The notes under the pieces: generated by a model | The model's input: only the letters and a program-made list of their open reading frames with translations | What the model was told of the DNA's origin: nothing | Database searches by the model: none | Assembly: GCF_002209355.2 (NCBI RefSeq) | Contig: NZ_CP106855.1 | Coordinates: forward strand, 2,418,001-2,482,000 | Source of the DNA: Bdellovibrio sp. SKB1291214 | GTDB lineage: Bacteria > Bdellovibrionota > Bdellovibrionia > Bdellovibrionales > Bdellovibrionaceae | DNA: 64,000 nucleotides | Direction of reading: 5' to 3' | Made by a program: the position numbers and the translations under genes | In this document: one piece after another, positions 50,108 to 57,781 of the stretch | Layout: each line of letters begins with the position of its first letter | Position numbering within the stretch: position 1 is the stretch's first letter

Positions 50108-50139
50108 TGAAAAACGCCGCCCATTTCGAGGGCGGCGTT
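50108..50139 (-). terminator. Rho-independent terminator
   Basis: On the minus strand, AACGCCGCCC pairs perfectly with GGGCGGCGTT around a 7-base loop, then TTTC. It closes the 50149-50562 gene. Confidence 0.85.
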
Positions 50140-50148
50140 AAAGAATCT

Positions 50149-50562
50149 TTATAACATCGGAGAGTCTAAAAGGTACTTGGCTTTAAAAAGTTCTTTCTCG
50201 ATTTCGAGTTTTTTCATTCCCGCATCTTTAAACTGTTTATCCAGGTAATAGACTTCGAACTCATGACTTTTTGCGGAGGCAATCTGCTCGCAATATTTCT
50301 GCGAGAGAACTTTAGGCGTGACGGCCATATTAGGGTCCTGATCATTTCTTTCTGCAGCGTCTTGCAGTTCAAATGTCACATTCATCAGCCAGTCATTAAT
50401 ATAAGCGTAGGCATATCGAGGTTTGATTTTATCCATCCCCGTAATGAATTTTTCAGAACGGGATTTGCAACCACTGCTTAAAGATTCAAGAATAGTGGGC
50501 TGTTTTGCATTGGCGTGGAGGCAGTACATCAGTAAATTAAGAATGATAAATGCTTTTTTCAT
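50149..50562 (-). CDS. Small secreted protein of unknown function
   Basis: 137 residues from ATG 50562 (the frame extends upstream without a ribosome site). The signal peptide M-K-K-A-F...A-N-A is followed by a mature domain of about 117 residues, helical, with two Cys. It is Lys/Tyr/Glu-rich and unlike any family I recognise. Monocistronic with a strong terminator. Confidence 0.65.
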   Translation of the reverse strand: MKKAFIILNLLMYCLHANAKQPTILESLSSGCKSRSEKFITGMDKIKPRYAYAYINDWLMNVTFELQDAAERNDQDPNMAVTPKVLSQKYCEQIASAKSHEFEVYYLDKQFKDAGMKKLEIEKELFKAKYLLDSPML

Positions 50563-50734
50563 AATGTGTTTTTCGCAACGTGATTCCGGAGCGTTCCGCG
50601 ACTCATGTTGCGATCCTTTCACAGTCTATAAAAGCAAAACTTGGCCCAGCGAAAGTCCGCTCATTTCATCTTCAAATCAAAATTTCGCTGAAAGTGACAG
50701 AGTAGGGAACTGGCTGTCTAGGGAGTTGTGACCT

Positions 50735-50772
50735 CAAAAAAACAAAACGAGCTTGCTCCAGCAAACTCGTTC
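50735..50772 (-). terminator. Rho-independent terminator
   Basis: On the minus strand AACGAG-TTTGCT pairs with AGCAAG-CTCGTT (one internal mismatch), followed by TTGTTTTTTT. It closes the 50801-51214 gene. Confidence 0.85.
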
Positions 50773-50800
50773 CATGAGACAGACATTTAAGACCAGGGAT

Positions 50801-51214
50801 TTAAGGATTTTTTTGTTTGCTTGCCGGAAGTCTGCCAGAAAGCTCTTCAAGCTTTTTACGTTGCTCGGGGCTCCATGTTTTTAGGAAGGCCTCGGGGTCC
50901 TTTTGGGCTTGTTGCATGGTCTGCATAATTTGCTCTTGGGACATACCCTTCATATTACCCATAACGTCAGCAGCAAGGCTGTACATGTCTTGTTCGTTCG
51001 CTCCGCCACCCGATATTGACTTAACCTGCGCTGCGGCCTTATCCGCGTCGCTAGACCCTTTGATCATCTCTGCGCGGGAGTTGGCGTTTTTAAGATCGTT
51101 TTGTGTTTTTTCAATCGCAGAAGCCATATCTGCCGCATCATCCGCATAAGCTGTGCAGAAAATAGAGGCGATAACTAAAACAACGGCGAGTGATTTACCG
51201 ATAAGCTTCAACAT
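50801..51214 (-). CDS. Small secreted Gln/Met-rich helical protein
   Basis: 137 residues with a signal peptide (about 1-24, A-Y-A). The mature chain is hydrophilic and helical (M-A-S-A-I-E-K-T-Q-N-D-L, E-Q-I-M-Q-T-M-Q-Q-A-Q), ending in a Lys/Gln-rich tail. No Cys is present after the signal peptide and no family is recognised. The composition suggests a coiled-coil or periplasmic chaperone-like protein; this is only an impression. Confidence 0.65.
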   Translation of the reverse strand: MLKLIGKSLAVVLVIASIFCTAYADDAADMASAIEKTQNDLKNANSRAEMIKGSSDADKAAAQVKSISGGGANEQDMYSLAADVMGNMKGMSQEQIMQTMQQAQKDPEAFLKTWSPEQRKKLEELSGRLPASKQKNP

Positions 51215-51337
51215 GTTTCATGGCCTTTCAGAAGTACCTGCATGATAAATCGGCGTTTTTTAGATGAAGCATGAGGATTTTAGTACTGTATCAAATTAAG
51301 ACTCTAAACTGATTCGAATTGGGTATGGTTTGCCAAT

Positions 51338-52771
51338 CTAAGGAACATAAGCTGGAAGCTGGATAGGTTTAATGCTTTTAAGGCGGTTCAGATAAATCTC
51401 CGCATTAAAGCGCCCTAGGCCGGTGTCTTGTTTGATCGCCGTCTGTAAGGCTTTTTTGAAGTTGGCATCTAAAAGGTTCAAATCTCGAAGGGCAGCACTT
51501 TCTGAATAGTTATGAATGACGGCTTCGCCAGCCTGAATGCGAATTTTATCCTGAAGTTTTGCTGGTGAGGTGCGGATCAGGGCCATGTTCTCATAGTAAT
51601 CAGCATTGATGGAATAGCCTTCATTGCGGTAAGCGCAAGCTAGCATTTTGCTGTACTCAACTTTTTCAGAATTCAACAGAAAGTTTTTACGAAGAGTTTC
51701 TGTGTCCTCTTTGTTAAGAACTTGCGTGGGATTATTGCAAACACTTTTAATTGCGTCACTCATCGCTAATGGCGGAAACGTGAAATTTCGTTTTGACTCT
51801 AGTTCTTTGGCGACGCAAGAGGCCTCGCTGTCACAGAGCTCCCGCACTTTCATCGCAACACGCACTGCTTTATAGCTATTTAAAAGACCTGCGTGATTAA
51901 TATTTGAATACAGCCTGTGTAGTGACGGATGAGCCGTTCTTTTTAGAAGTAAATCCGCCTGCGCGCGATTTAGCGAAGGCAGCAGCGCCTTAAGATTTGC
52001 AATAGTTCCAGAAATAAGGGGCGCGGCCCCACTGGTCGCCCCAAATAAATCAGCTTCACCACTGGCGTTGATTGAAGCCAAATAATCATCAGAGGGAGCT
52101 AAGATATCGAGCTCTTTTGATTCTTGCGAATAGATCGTTTGCAGCCCACGGGGAGAATAAGATCCTGCAATAATCACATGTGGTGTTTGCTCATAGCTTT
52201 CGACGGGCTCGGGATGGTTATTACCTCCCGCTAAAACCCAGATCAAACCTTGATGATCTAGTTTTTCGGCAAGGGCTGTGACCTTTTCCCCTGGCCACCC
52301 CATGGAATTCGAGATGATCATGGGAGGATTTTGTAATTTTGAGATTTCTTCGATAGCTTGGAAATAAAACGCACCGGGATTCACTCGACGAAGTTGGACG
52401 TAATCAACGAGTTCTGAAACGGAGATCATTCCACGCCCGTTGATGAGATTAGCAACTTTAGTCCCGTGGTTAGCGCGCATCTTTCTGCCACGGTCTTCTT
52501 CGCGGTCGACAGGAATATCCCGTAAAAGATGGATGTACTGTTTTTCAAAGCCCCCATCGTATATGGCAAAGGGGACTGGTTTTAAGTCACTGATCCGGCG
52601 AAGTTCTTCTTTCACAAGGTCCGCACCGATATATTCCTGTGCCCAATAAGGTGTAAGCCTTCCGCCTTCGACGTCTAAGGGCTGGCGGTCCTCAAGCTCC
52701 ACAAAACTGTGGGCCACAGAAGAGAGTAGCAAAATTAAAGGCGCAACAAGGCGACGAAGGTTCAATGCCAT
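51338..52771 (-). CDS. Secreted subtilase-like (S8) protease
   Basis: 477 residues with a signal peptide (about 1-22). S8 motifs: Asp in F-A-I-Y-D-G-G-F (usual D-T/S-G), His in N-H-G-T-K-V-A-N-L, an oxyanion Asn region A-G-G-N-N, and Ser in G-A-T-S-G-A-A-P-L-I-S-G-T. Residues about 310-470 form an additional helical C-terminal domain with four Cys. The Asp motif and the GATSGAAP serine loop differ from classical subtilisins, so specificity may be altered. It is the second S8 protein in the window, unrelated in layout to the one at 36869. Confidence 0.85.
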   Translation of the reverse strand: MALNLRRLVAPLILLLSSVAHSFVELEDRQPLDVEGGRLTPYWAQEYIGADLVKEELRRISDLKPVPFAIYDGGFEKQYIHLLRDIPVDREEDRGRKMRANHGTKVANLINGRGMISVSELVDYVQLRRVNPGAFYFQAIEEISKLQNPPMIISNSMGWPGEKVTALAEKLDHQGLIWVLAGGNNHPEPVESYEQTPHVIIAGSYSPRGLQTIYSQESKELDILAPSDDYLASINASGEADLFGATSGAAPLISGTIANLKALLPSLNRAQADLLLKRTAHPSLHRLYSNINHAGLLNSYKAVRVAMKVRELCDSEASCVAKELESKRNFTFPPLAMSDAIKSVCNNPTQVLNKEDTETLRKNFLLNSEKVEYSKMLACAYRNEGYSINADYYENMALIRTSPAKLQDKIRIQAGEAVIHNYSESAALRDLNLLDANFKKALQTAIKQDTGLGRFNAEIYLNRLKSIKPIQLPAYVP

Positions 52772-52902
52772 CGTTTGTGCATCTTGCGAGAGTCATTCCA
52801 TAACGGGGGCCGATCAGCAGCGATATAGCGGCTTTAAAAGAGTCAGAGGGACCCTGATGCTCAAGAACGCCGTCTGTGTCTAGGGACTCGACAAACTGGG
52901 GG

Positions 52903-53436
52903 CTACTCTAGAAATGCCGTTTCTGGAGAAAGAACCTCGTCCCCCTCGCTAGTTGATGCTTTTAAAAATTCATCGCTGTCGCGATTGATGCCAAGGCTGA
53001 CAGTAGCCACGCGATAAATTTTGCCATTTTGATCTTTCAGTATTAAAAAATCGACGGGGCCTGAGCCTGAATCCATGGTTGTGATTCCGTGCTTAGTCAC
53101 GGAAACGTATTTGATGATTTGAAACTCTAGATTTGATTTTTCATCGATCAAAGACTTTTGACCTTTTTCAGTGCCTGCGTATTGGACTTCGACGATATGA
53201 TTCGTGTATTGACTCATGATTGGCAGGCAAGCGTACTCCGCAGGCTTCCCGCTGATCACAGCTGCTTGGCGAATCAAGGAAATTTGAGCACTCACAAAAC
53301 GGGGAGAAACAGTTCTTTCCTCCTCCGTGTAAATACAGTTTCGGGTTAAAGAGCCATAATAACTATAACGAGCACCTATTGCGACGATAATAAGCCCGAT
53401 AACACCCATGATGAGTTTTTTTAGATTTCCGTTCAT
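52903..53436 (-). CDS. Membrane-anchored protein of unknown function
   Basis: 177 residues from ATG 53436. One N-terminal transmembrane helix (about 7-25), then a soluble domain with two Cys (N-C-I-Y and Y-A-C-L-P) and a mixed alpha/beta pattern (L-I-L-K-D-Q-N-G-K-I-Y-R-V-A-T). It is probably anchored with the domain outside. No family is recognised. No strong Shine-Dalgarno is seen. It is the last gene of the minus-strand run. Confidence 0.6.
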   Translation of the reverse strand: MNGNLKKLIMGVIGLIIVAIGARYSYYGSLTRNCIYTEEERTVSPRFVSAQISLIRQAAVISGKPAEYACLPIMSQYTNHIVEVQYAGTEKGQKSLIDEKSNLEFQIIKYVSVTKHGITTMDSGSGPVDFLILKDQNGKIYRVATVSLGINRDSDEFLKASTSEGDEVLSPETAFLE

Positions 53437-53591
53437 ATATAAATCGTAAGATGTTGTTTCCGGCAATTCAATGTCGATTAGTTAGACGGTTTGTCTAGAG
53501 AATGTGAAATAAATAATCGCCAACTTTTAGACGTTCCTGAATTTTGCGTACCGACCTGAGAAGGGTGTTAGGTATCATCTCTGTTCCCTTG

Positions 53592-53597
53592 TATACT
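53592..53597 (+). promoter_or_regulatory. -10 element of the 53-aa gene (leaderless geometry)
   Basis: TATACT lies 7 bases before the ATG at 53605. No good -35 is visible and no Shine-Dalgarno lies between the box and the ATG. Confidence 0.45.
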
Positions 53598-53604
53598 GGC
53601 CAGC

Positions 53605-53766
53605 ATGGAAAGACTTAAGGCATTCGGTTTTTTGATTTTGGTGATGGCGGTACTAGGTGGCGGATATGCTCTGGTGAGTGGCTCTGCAGAATATCGTGCA
53701 CAGCAAGATGCCAAAACGATCACAATTCACGTCAGCTCCACATCCGCGATCGCAGCTGGGGAATAG
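53605..53766 (+). CDS. 53-residue single-pass membrane protein
   Basis: Starts at ATG 53605 and stops at TAG 53764-53766. It begins M-E-R-L-K-A-F-G, has one hydrophobic helix (about 9-25) and a short polar tail rich in Ala, Ser and Thr. Its -10 box is 7 bases upstream and its stop codon lies inside the terminator hairpin, so the whole unit spans under 190 bases. No family is recognised. The compact promoter-ORF-terminator layout supports it being real. Confidence 0.6.
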   Translation: MERLKAFGFLILVMAVLGGGYALVSGSAEYRAQQDAKTITIHVSSTSAIAAGE

Positions 53767-53779
53767 TCCCCCTTTTTTT
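53758..53779 (+). terminator. Terminator of the 53-aa gene, overlapping the next promoter
   Basis: GGGGA (53758-53762) pairs with TCCCC (53767-53771) around ATAG, then seven T residues (53773-53779). The T-run supplies the first bases of the following TTGACA. Confidence 0.8.
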
Positions 53780-53806
53780 GACAAGATTTTTTTAAACTGC
53801 TAGAGT
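53778..53806 (+). promoter_or_regulatory. Sigma-70 promoter of the 108-aa gene (leaderless geometry)
   Basis: Consensus TTGACA (53778-53783), 17-base spacer, TAGAGT (53801-53806). The GTG start is 8 bases after the -10 box with no Shine-Dalgarno. Confidence 0.75.
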
Positions 53807-53814
53807 GGACGTCT

Positions 53815-54141
53815 GTGAAACTCTCAGGCTTTTTATTTCTTTTAGCATTTTTGTTTTTTGCGAGCTTCCCGCAAGTGGAGATCGTGGGCGGCTCTGATGC
53901 GAAAATCGTTTCTGTTCAACGATTGGTTCCTAGTCCTTCATTGGCCTTCGAAGTTTCTAACCCTCTTCGTTTCTTTAAAAACACGGATCGTCTTCCTACA
54001 GAATTTTCAACCGTCAATGAGTTTACGTTGGAAAAACCTGAACTCCACTACGGTCACAGGGATCCTGTTTATTACCGTTATCACAGTCTTGTCGAATTCA
54101 ATTGGTCGCAATCTCGCGCGCCGCCAGCATTCAACGCCTAA
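53815..54141 (+). CDS. Small secreted protein, probably translated from a leaderless mRNA
   Basis: 108 residues starting at GTG 53815. An N-terminal hydrophobic helix (about 4-18) acts as signal peptide or anchor (F-L-F-L-L-A-F-L-F-F-A). The mature part has no Cys and several Pro, Phe and Tyr residues (E-V-S-N-P-L-R-F-F, R-D-P-V-Y-Y-R-Y-H). No family is recognised. A very good promoter sits directly in front, which fixes the start as the first codon of the transcript. Confidence 0.6.
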   Translation: MKLSGFLFLLAFLFFASFPQVEIVGGSDAKIVSVQRLVPSPSLAFEVSNPLRFFKNTDRLPTEFSTVNEFTLEKPELHYGHRDPVYYRYHSLVEFNWSQSRAPPAFNA

Positions 54142-54198
54142 CTTCTTCAGTTAATTTAAATTATTAAATTTTCACTCGAAAGAGTGTGATGCTGCTTG

Positions 54199-54218
54199 CC
54201 TTTGCTCGAACGCAAAGG
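54199..54218 (+). promoter_or_regulatory. Hairpin that pairs with the Shine-Dalgarno of the 44-aa gene
   Basis: CCTTTGC (54199-54205) pairs with GCAAAGG (54212-54218) around a 6-base loop. The Shine-Dalgarno AAAGGAG (54214-54220) is mostly inside the stem, so translation may depend on unfolding. Confidence 0.5.
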
Positions 54219-54226
54219 AGATTGGA

Positions 54227-54361
54227 ATGAGTTATATGGAAAAAACTCCTGAAAATGCGCCACCGGCTGTCAGACAAAATTCTCGCGGAATTATTATCCT
54301 AGGCGTGCTTGTCGTTCTCTTAATTATTTTCAAATTATTTGTGTACCCGCACTTCGAATAG
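54227..54361 (+). CDS. 44-residue single-pass membrane protein
   Basis: ATG 54227 (AAAGGAG 6 bases upstream) to TAG 54359-54361. A hydrophilic N-terminus of about 20 residues (K-T-P-E-N-A-P-P-A-V-R-Q) is followed by one strongly hydrophobic helix (about 22-39, I-I-I-L-G-V-L-V-V-L-L-I-I-F) and a short tail. No family is recognised. A strong terminator follows, and the ribosome site is inside a hairpin. The unit looks like a complete small gene. Confidence 0.7.
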   Translation: MSYMEKTPENAPPAVRQNSRGIIILGVLVVLLIIFKLFVYPHFE

Positions 54362-54375
54362 CGGTCGCACTGAAA

Positions 54376-54406
54376 AGGCCCCGGTTGTCTCCCGGGGCTT
54401 TTTTTC
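54376..54406. terminator. Rho-independent terminator
   Basis: GCCCCGG (54378-54384) pairs with CCGGGGC (54392-54398), then seven T residues. It closes the 44-aa gene and abuts the stop of the convergent OsmC gene. Confidence 0.92.
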
Positions 54407-54846
54407 TAGGCGAATTGTGCTTGATCAGTGGCGACGGTTTCGCCATTTACTTGCACGGTGTAAAAGATAGGAACTGCTTTTGATAACATGGCTGCCGTCC
54501 CGCTATATTGATGAGTCGAACGTTTCACAGCTTCAACAACCTGAGTTGCGTCTATCTCAGAACCTTTGACAGAATAAGTTAAGTCAATGCGGTTGAAGAT
54601 CTTTGGGTGTTTGTCGGTTAAGCCTGCACGCGCTTCCAATTCCAAACTTTCATAAGTCACTTTGAATTTGGCCATCAGGTCGATGATGTCGGTTCCTGTG
54701 CAACCACAAAGTGCAGCGAGTATGAGTTCCTTGGGACTGGGGCCTTGTGCTTTTACTTCAGGGGCAGCAACATCAATATCTCCCTGCATGCCGCGAACTT
54801 CAAACTTGAAATGATGACCATCTATTCTGTGGACCTTTGCTCGCAT
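54406..54846 (-). CDS. OsmC/Ohr-superfamily protein
   Basis: 146 residues from ATG 54846 (AGAGG 6 bases upstream; the longer frame is rejected). OsmC-fold signatures: the dimer strand near G-H-H-F-K-F-E-V-R-G, G-P-S-P-K-E-L-I-L-A-A-L-C-G-C-T-G-T-D with the first catalytic Cys, and the second-helix H-Q-Y-S-G-T-A-A-M-L-S-K-A. In relatives that position reads Y-C-G-V-S-A-M-L; the second Cys is Ser here, so the usual disulfide cycle may not operate. It probably handles organic peroxides or is a non-peroxidase family member. Convergent with the 44-aa gene. Confidence 0.85.
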   Translation of the reverse strand: MRAKVHRIDGHHFKFEVRGMQGDIDVAAPEVKAQGPSPKELILAALCGCTGTDIIDLMAKFKVTYESLELEARAGLTDKHPKIFNRIDLTYSVKGSEIDATQVVEAVKRSTHQYSGTAAMLSKAVPIFYTVQVNGETVATDQAQFA

Positions 54847-54968
54847 AACGAACCTCTTTTGAAAGGTATTAAAACTTTTCTTAGCCTGTGGGTCAACACG
54901 GGAAAAAATCTTGCGCAGATCTGCTGCTAGGAACAACCTAGAGTATCACCTTTGAAAGGATCTGTTAG

Positions 54969-56543
54969 ATGACTTACGATCTTCCTGCATTCCCCGGTAT
55001 TCCTCAAATTAACGGCCGAATCCTGATTAACGGCGAAATTCGTGAACAAGGATATGAAAGACAACCCGTGTTTTCAACTTGCACAGATGACGGGAAACCC
55101 CAACAGATAGGGACTACACCTCATGTCAGTGCGGATGTCTTGCGTGAAGCAGTCGAGGGCGCCTCCCAAGCCTGGGCAAAGGGGCTTGGCGATTGGTCCA
55201 CGTCTCGTATGGAGGATCGAATTAACGCCGTCATCGCATTTAGAAACGGAATGCTTGAACAACGCGAACTCATCTGCCGCTTGCTAATGTGGGAGATTGG
55301 TAAAAACTGGGCAGACTCCCAAGGGGAGTTTGATCGGACCATTCAGTACATCGATGATACGGTGAATGAAGTAAAAAACATGGACCGCGAAGCAAGTCGC
55401 TTTCAATTTTCTGGGGGAGTCATGGCGCAAATTCGCAGAGCGCCCCTGGGAGTGACTTTGTGCATGGGTCCTTTTAACTATCCTTTGAATGAAACATTCA
55501 CGACTCTGATTCCTGCTTTGATTATGGGGAATACAGTAGTGGTGAAGCTTGCCCGCTATGGACAGCTCTTGTGGGAGCCTCTGCTTGAACCTTTTCAGAA
55601 AGCTTTTCCTAAAGGCGTCGTCAACATCATCAACGGATTGGGTCGCGAAATTGTAAATCCAGTGGTTAAAGATGGTAAAATTGATGTCTTGGCCTTTATC
55701 GGAACCAGCCGAGTGGCAAATCAAATTAAGGTTTCCCATCCTCAGCCTTTCCGTTTCCGCAGTATCTTAAGTTTGGAAGCAAAAAATCCTGCGATTATTT
55801 TGGAAGATGCTGATTTAGATAATGCTGTGAATGAATGTGTGCGTGGAGCTTTGTCTTTCAACGGGCAGCGCTGTACAGCTCTAAAAATGATCTTCGTGCA
55901 TAAAAAGATTTCAGCTGAGTTCACTAAAAAACTTGTGCAGAAGGTGAATAGCATGGTGCCCGGCATGCCGTGGGATAAAGGCGTTTCCATCACACCACTT
56001 CCTGATCCAGAAAAACCAAAATATCTGCAAGGGCTGATTGATGATGCGGTTGCAAAAGGCGCAAAGCTAGCCAATCCCGAACAAGGTGGAAAGCTTAAAG
56101 GGAATATTTTCTTCCCAGCGATCTTAGCAAATGTTCCTTTGACGGCCCGAGCTGCCATCGAAGAACAATTCGGTCCCGTGATTCCTTTAGCAGAATACGA
56201 AAGCTTTAAAGAAATCGAAGAATATATTCTGAATTCTCCTTACGGCAATCAAGCCAGCGTCTTTGGTCAGGATGCAACGAATATGGGGCAAATGATTGAT
56301 CGCTTGAGCAATCAAGTTTGTCGCATCAACATCAACAGCCAGTGTCAACGTGGACCCGATGTCTATCCTTTCACAGGTCGCAAGAATTCTGCTGAAGGGA
56401 CTTTAAGTGTTTACGATGCTCTTCGTTCTTTCAGTATTCGCTGCATGGTTGCGGCGAAACAAGATCAGGCAGGCCGCAAGGTGATCCAAGGAATTTTGCA
56501 TCAGGATAGTTCCAAGTTCTTATCAACAAACGTTGTGCTTTAA
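54969..56543 (+). CDS. gapN: NADP-dependent glyceraldehyde-3-phosphate dehydrogenase-like ALDH (GapN)
   Basis: 524 residues; AGGA lies about 9 bases before the ATG. Aldehyde dehydrogenase fold with M-G-P-F-N-Y-P-L-N (cofactor loop), F-I-G-T-S-R-V, catalytic Glu in S-L-E-A-K-N-P-A-I and nucleophile Cys in F-N-G-Q-R-C-T-A-L-K, followed by the E-E-Q-F-G-P-V-I-P segment. The R-C-T-A-L-K active-site segment and the Y-P-F-T-G-R-K-N-S-A-E-G C-terminus match the non-phosphorylating GapN group, which makes NADPH while converting GAP directly to 3-phosphoglycerate. Monocistronic, divergent from OsmC. Confidence 0.85.
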   Translation: MTYDLPAFPGIPQINGRILINGEIREQGYERQPVFSTCTDDGKPQQIGTTPHVSADVLREAVEGASQAWAKGLGDWSTSRMEDRINAVIAFRNGMLEQRELICRLLMWEIGKNWADSQGEFDRTIQYIDDTVNEVKNMDREASRFQFSGGVMAQIRRAPLGVTLCMGPFNYPLNETFTTLIPALIMGNTVVVKLARYGQLLWEPLLEPFQKAFPKGVVNIINGLGREIVNPVVKDGKIDVLAFIGTSRVANQIKVSHPQPFRFRSILSLEAKNPAIILEDADLDNAVNECVRGALSFNGQRCTALKMIFVHKKISAEFTKKLVQKVNSMVPGMPWDKGVSITPLPDPEKPKYLQGLIDDAVAKGAKLANPEQGGKLKGNIFFPAILANVPLTARAAIEEQFGPVIPLAEYESFKEIEEYILNSPYGNQASVFGQDATNMGQMIDRLSNQVCRININSQCQRGPDVYPFTGRKNSAEGTLSVYDALRSFSIRCMVAAKQDQAGRKVIQGILHQDSSKFLSTNVVL

Positions 56544-56599
56544 CTTGACATAACCCGCTGCTCCCTTGGAAATAGATTCTGACAACAAGGGAGCAGAGC

Positions 56600-57706
56600 G
56601 TGTTTAATCTTTCAAATCTCCGTTTAGTAACTTCATGGGGCTCGGTCCTTTTATACTTCCTTGTTCTTTCTAGTTGGATGGACACCGTTACCTCGCCTGC
56701 GATGTTAATGGTTCTCTTTACATTATTCTTTGCAGTGATTTTGTGGTCTGCCTTTGGCGTTGTTCACGAGGCCGAAGAACTTGCGGAGCTCATGGGCGAG
56801 CCTTATGGCACTTTGATTCTGACATTATCAATCGTCGTGATCGAAGTGGCCTTGGTCGCCGCCGTCATGCTTGGTTCAAACGCAGCCCCTACAATGGGGC
56901 GTGATACGATGTTCTCGGTTCTAATGATCGTTATGAATGGCGTTGTAGGGCTTGGGTTATTCATCGGTGGTCTTAAACACCGCGAGCAATCCTACAACCT
57001 TCAGGGAGCAGCTTCCTATTTGTCTGTGTTAATTCCATTAACCTGTATCGCATTGATCTTGCCCAACTTCACTACATCTACTGAATCTGGGACATTGTCG
57101 TTTTGGCAGTCTACGTACTTTTCAATTTTCTCGATCGCATTGTATGGCGTTTTCTTGATTACGCAGACAGGTCGGCACCGTGCTTTCTATGTTCATCAGA
57201 TCGAGGGGAAAGTCGACGAAGACATAGATGCTCCACGGCCCCCGATGAATTGGTCCAAAATGAAAATCCACGTAACTTTGCTGTTAGCGAATATCTTGCC
57301 GATAGTATTGTTATCAAAGGGGCTCGCAAAAATCTTGGACGCTGAAATCAAAGCCTTGAACTTGCCATTAGCTCTGGGCGGGGTGGTTGTTGCTGCCATC
57401 GTATTTGCACCAGAAGGTATCAGCGCCTTGCGTGCGGTTGCGCGTAACGACCTCCAACGCACTATCAACCTGTGCTTAGGAGCTGCGACATCCACAGTCG
57501 GTCTCACAGTTCCAGTGATCCTTGCGATCGCATCGTTCACAGGTCAAAAAGTTGTTCTGGGACTTGCACCCCGAGAAGTCACGTTGTTGGGGATGACACT
57601 CATCCTAAGTACTCTGACGTTTTCGAATAGAAGAACCACAATGCTTGAAGGAACAGTTCACTTGGTTCTGTTTTTTGTGTTCTTAGTTCTGGTATTCAAT
57701 CCGTAA
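56600..57706 (+). CDS. chaA: Ca2+(Na+)/H+ antiporter, ChaA-like
   Basis: 368 residues from a GTG start with GGGAGC upstream. About 11 hydrophobic helices with two CaCA repeat motifs: V-H-E-A-E-E-L-A-E-L-M-G-E-P-Y-G-T-L-I-L-T in the first half and P-E-G-I-S-A-L-R-A-V-A-R-N-D-L-Q-R-T-I-N-L-C-L-G-A-A in the second. The acidic and Asn residues form the cation site. It exports Ca2+ or Na+ (and K+) in exchange for protons at the inner membrane. The length matches E. coli ChaA (366). Confidence 0.93.
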   Translation: MFNLSNLRLVTSWGSVLLYFLVLSSWMDTVTSPAMLMVLFTLFFAVILWSAFGVVHEAEELAELMGEPYGTLILTLSIVVIEVALVAAVMLGSNAAPTMGRDTMFSVLMIVMNGVVGLGLFIGGLKHREQSYNLQGAASYLSVLIPLTCIALILPNFTTSTESGTLSFWQSTYFSIFSIALYGVFLITQTGRHRAFYVHQIEGKVDEDIDAPRPPMNWSKMKIHVTLLLANILPIVLLSKGLAKILDAEIKALNLPLALGGVVVAAIVFAPEGISALRAVARNDLQRTINLCLGAATSTVGLTVPVILAIASFTGQKVVLGLAPREVTLLGMTLILSTLTFSNRRTTMLEGTVHLVLFFVFLVLVFNP

Positions 57707-57781
57707 AGATTTTTATCTAAAAGAGAGCTACTCACATCGATAGGTAAGTAACTACCTTTTGGGTGGACCTAGTTATCCGCG

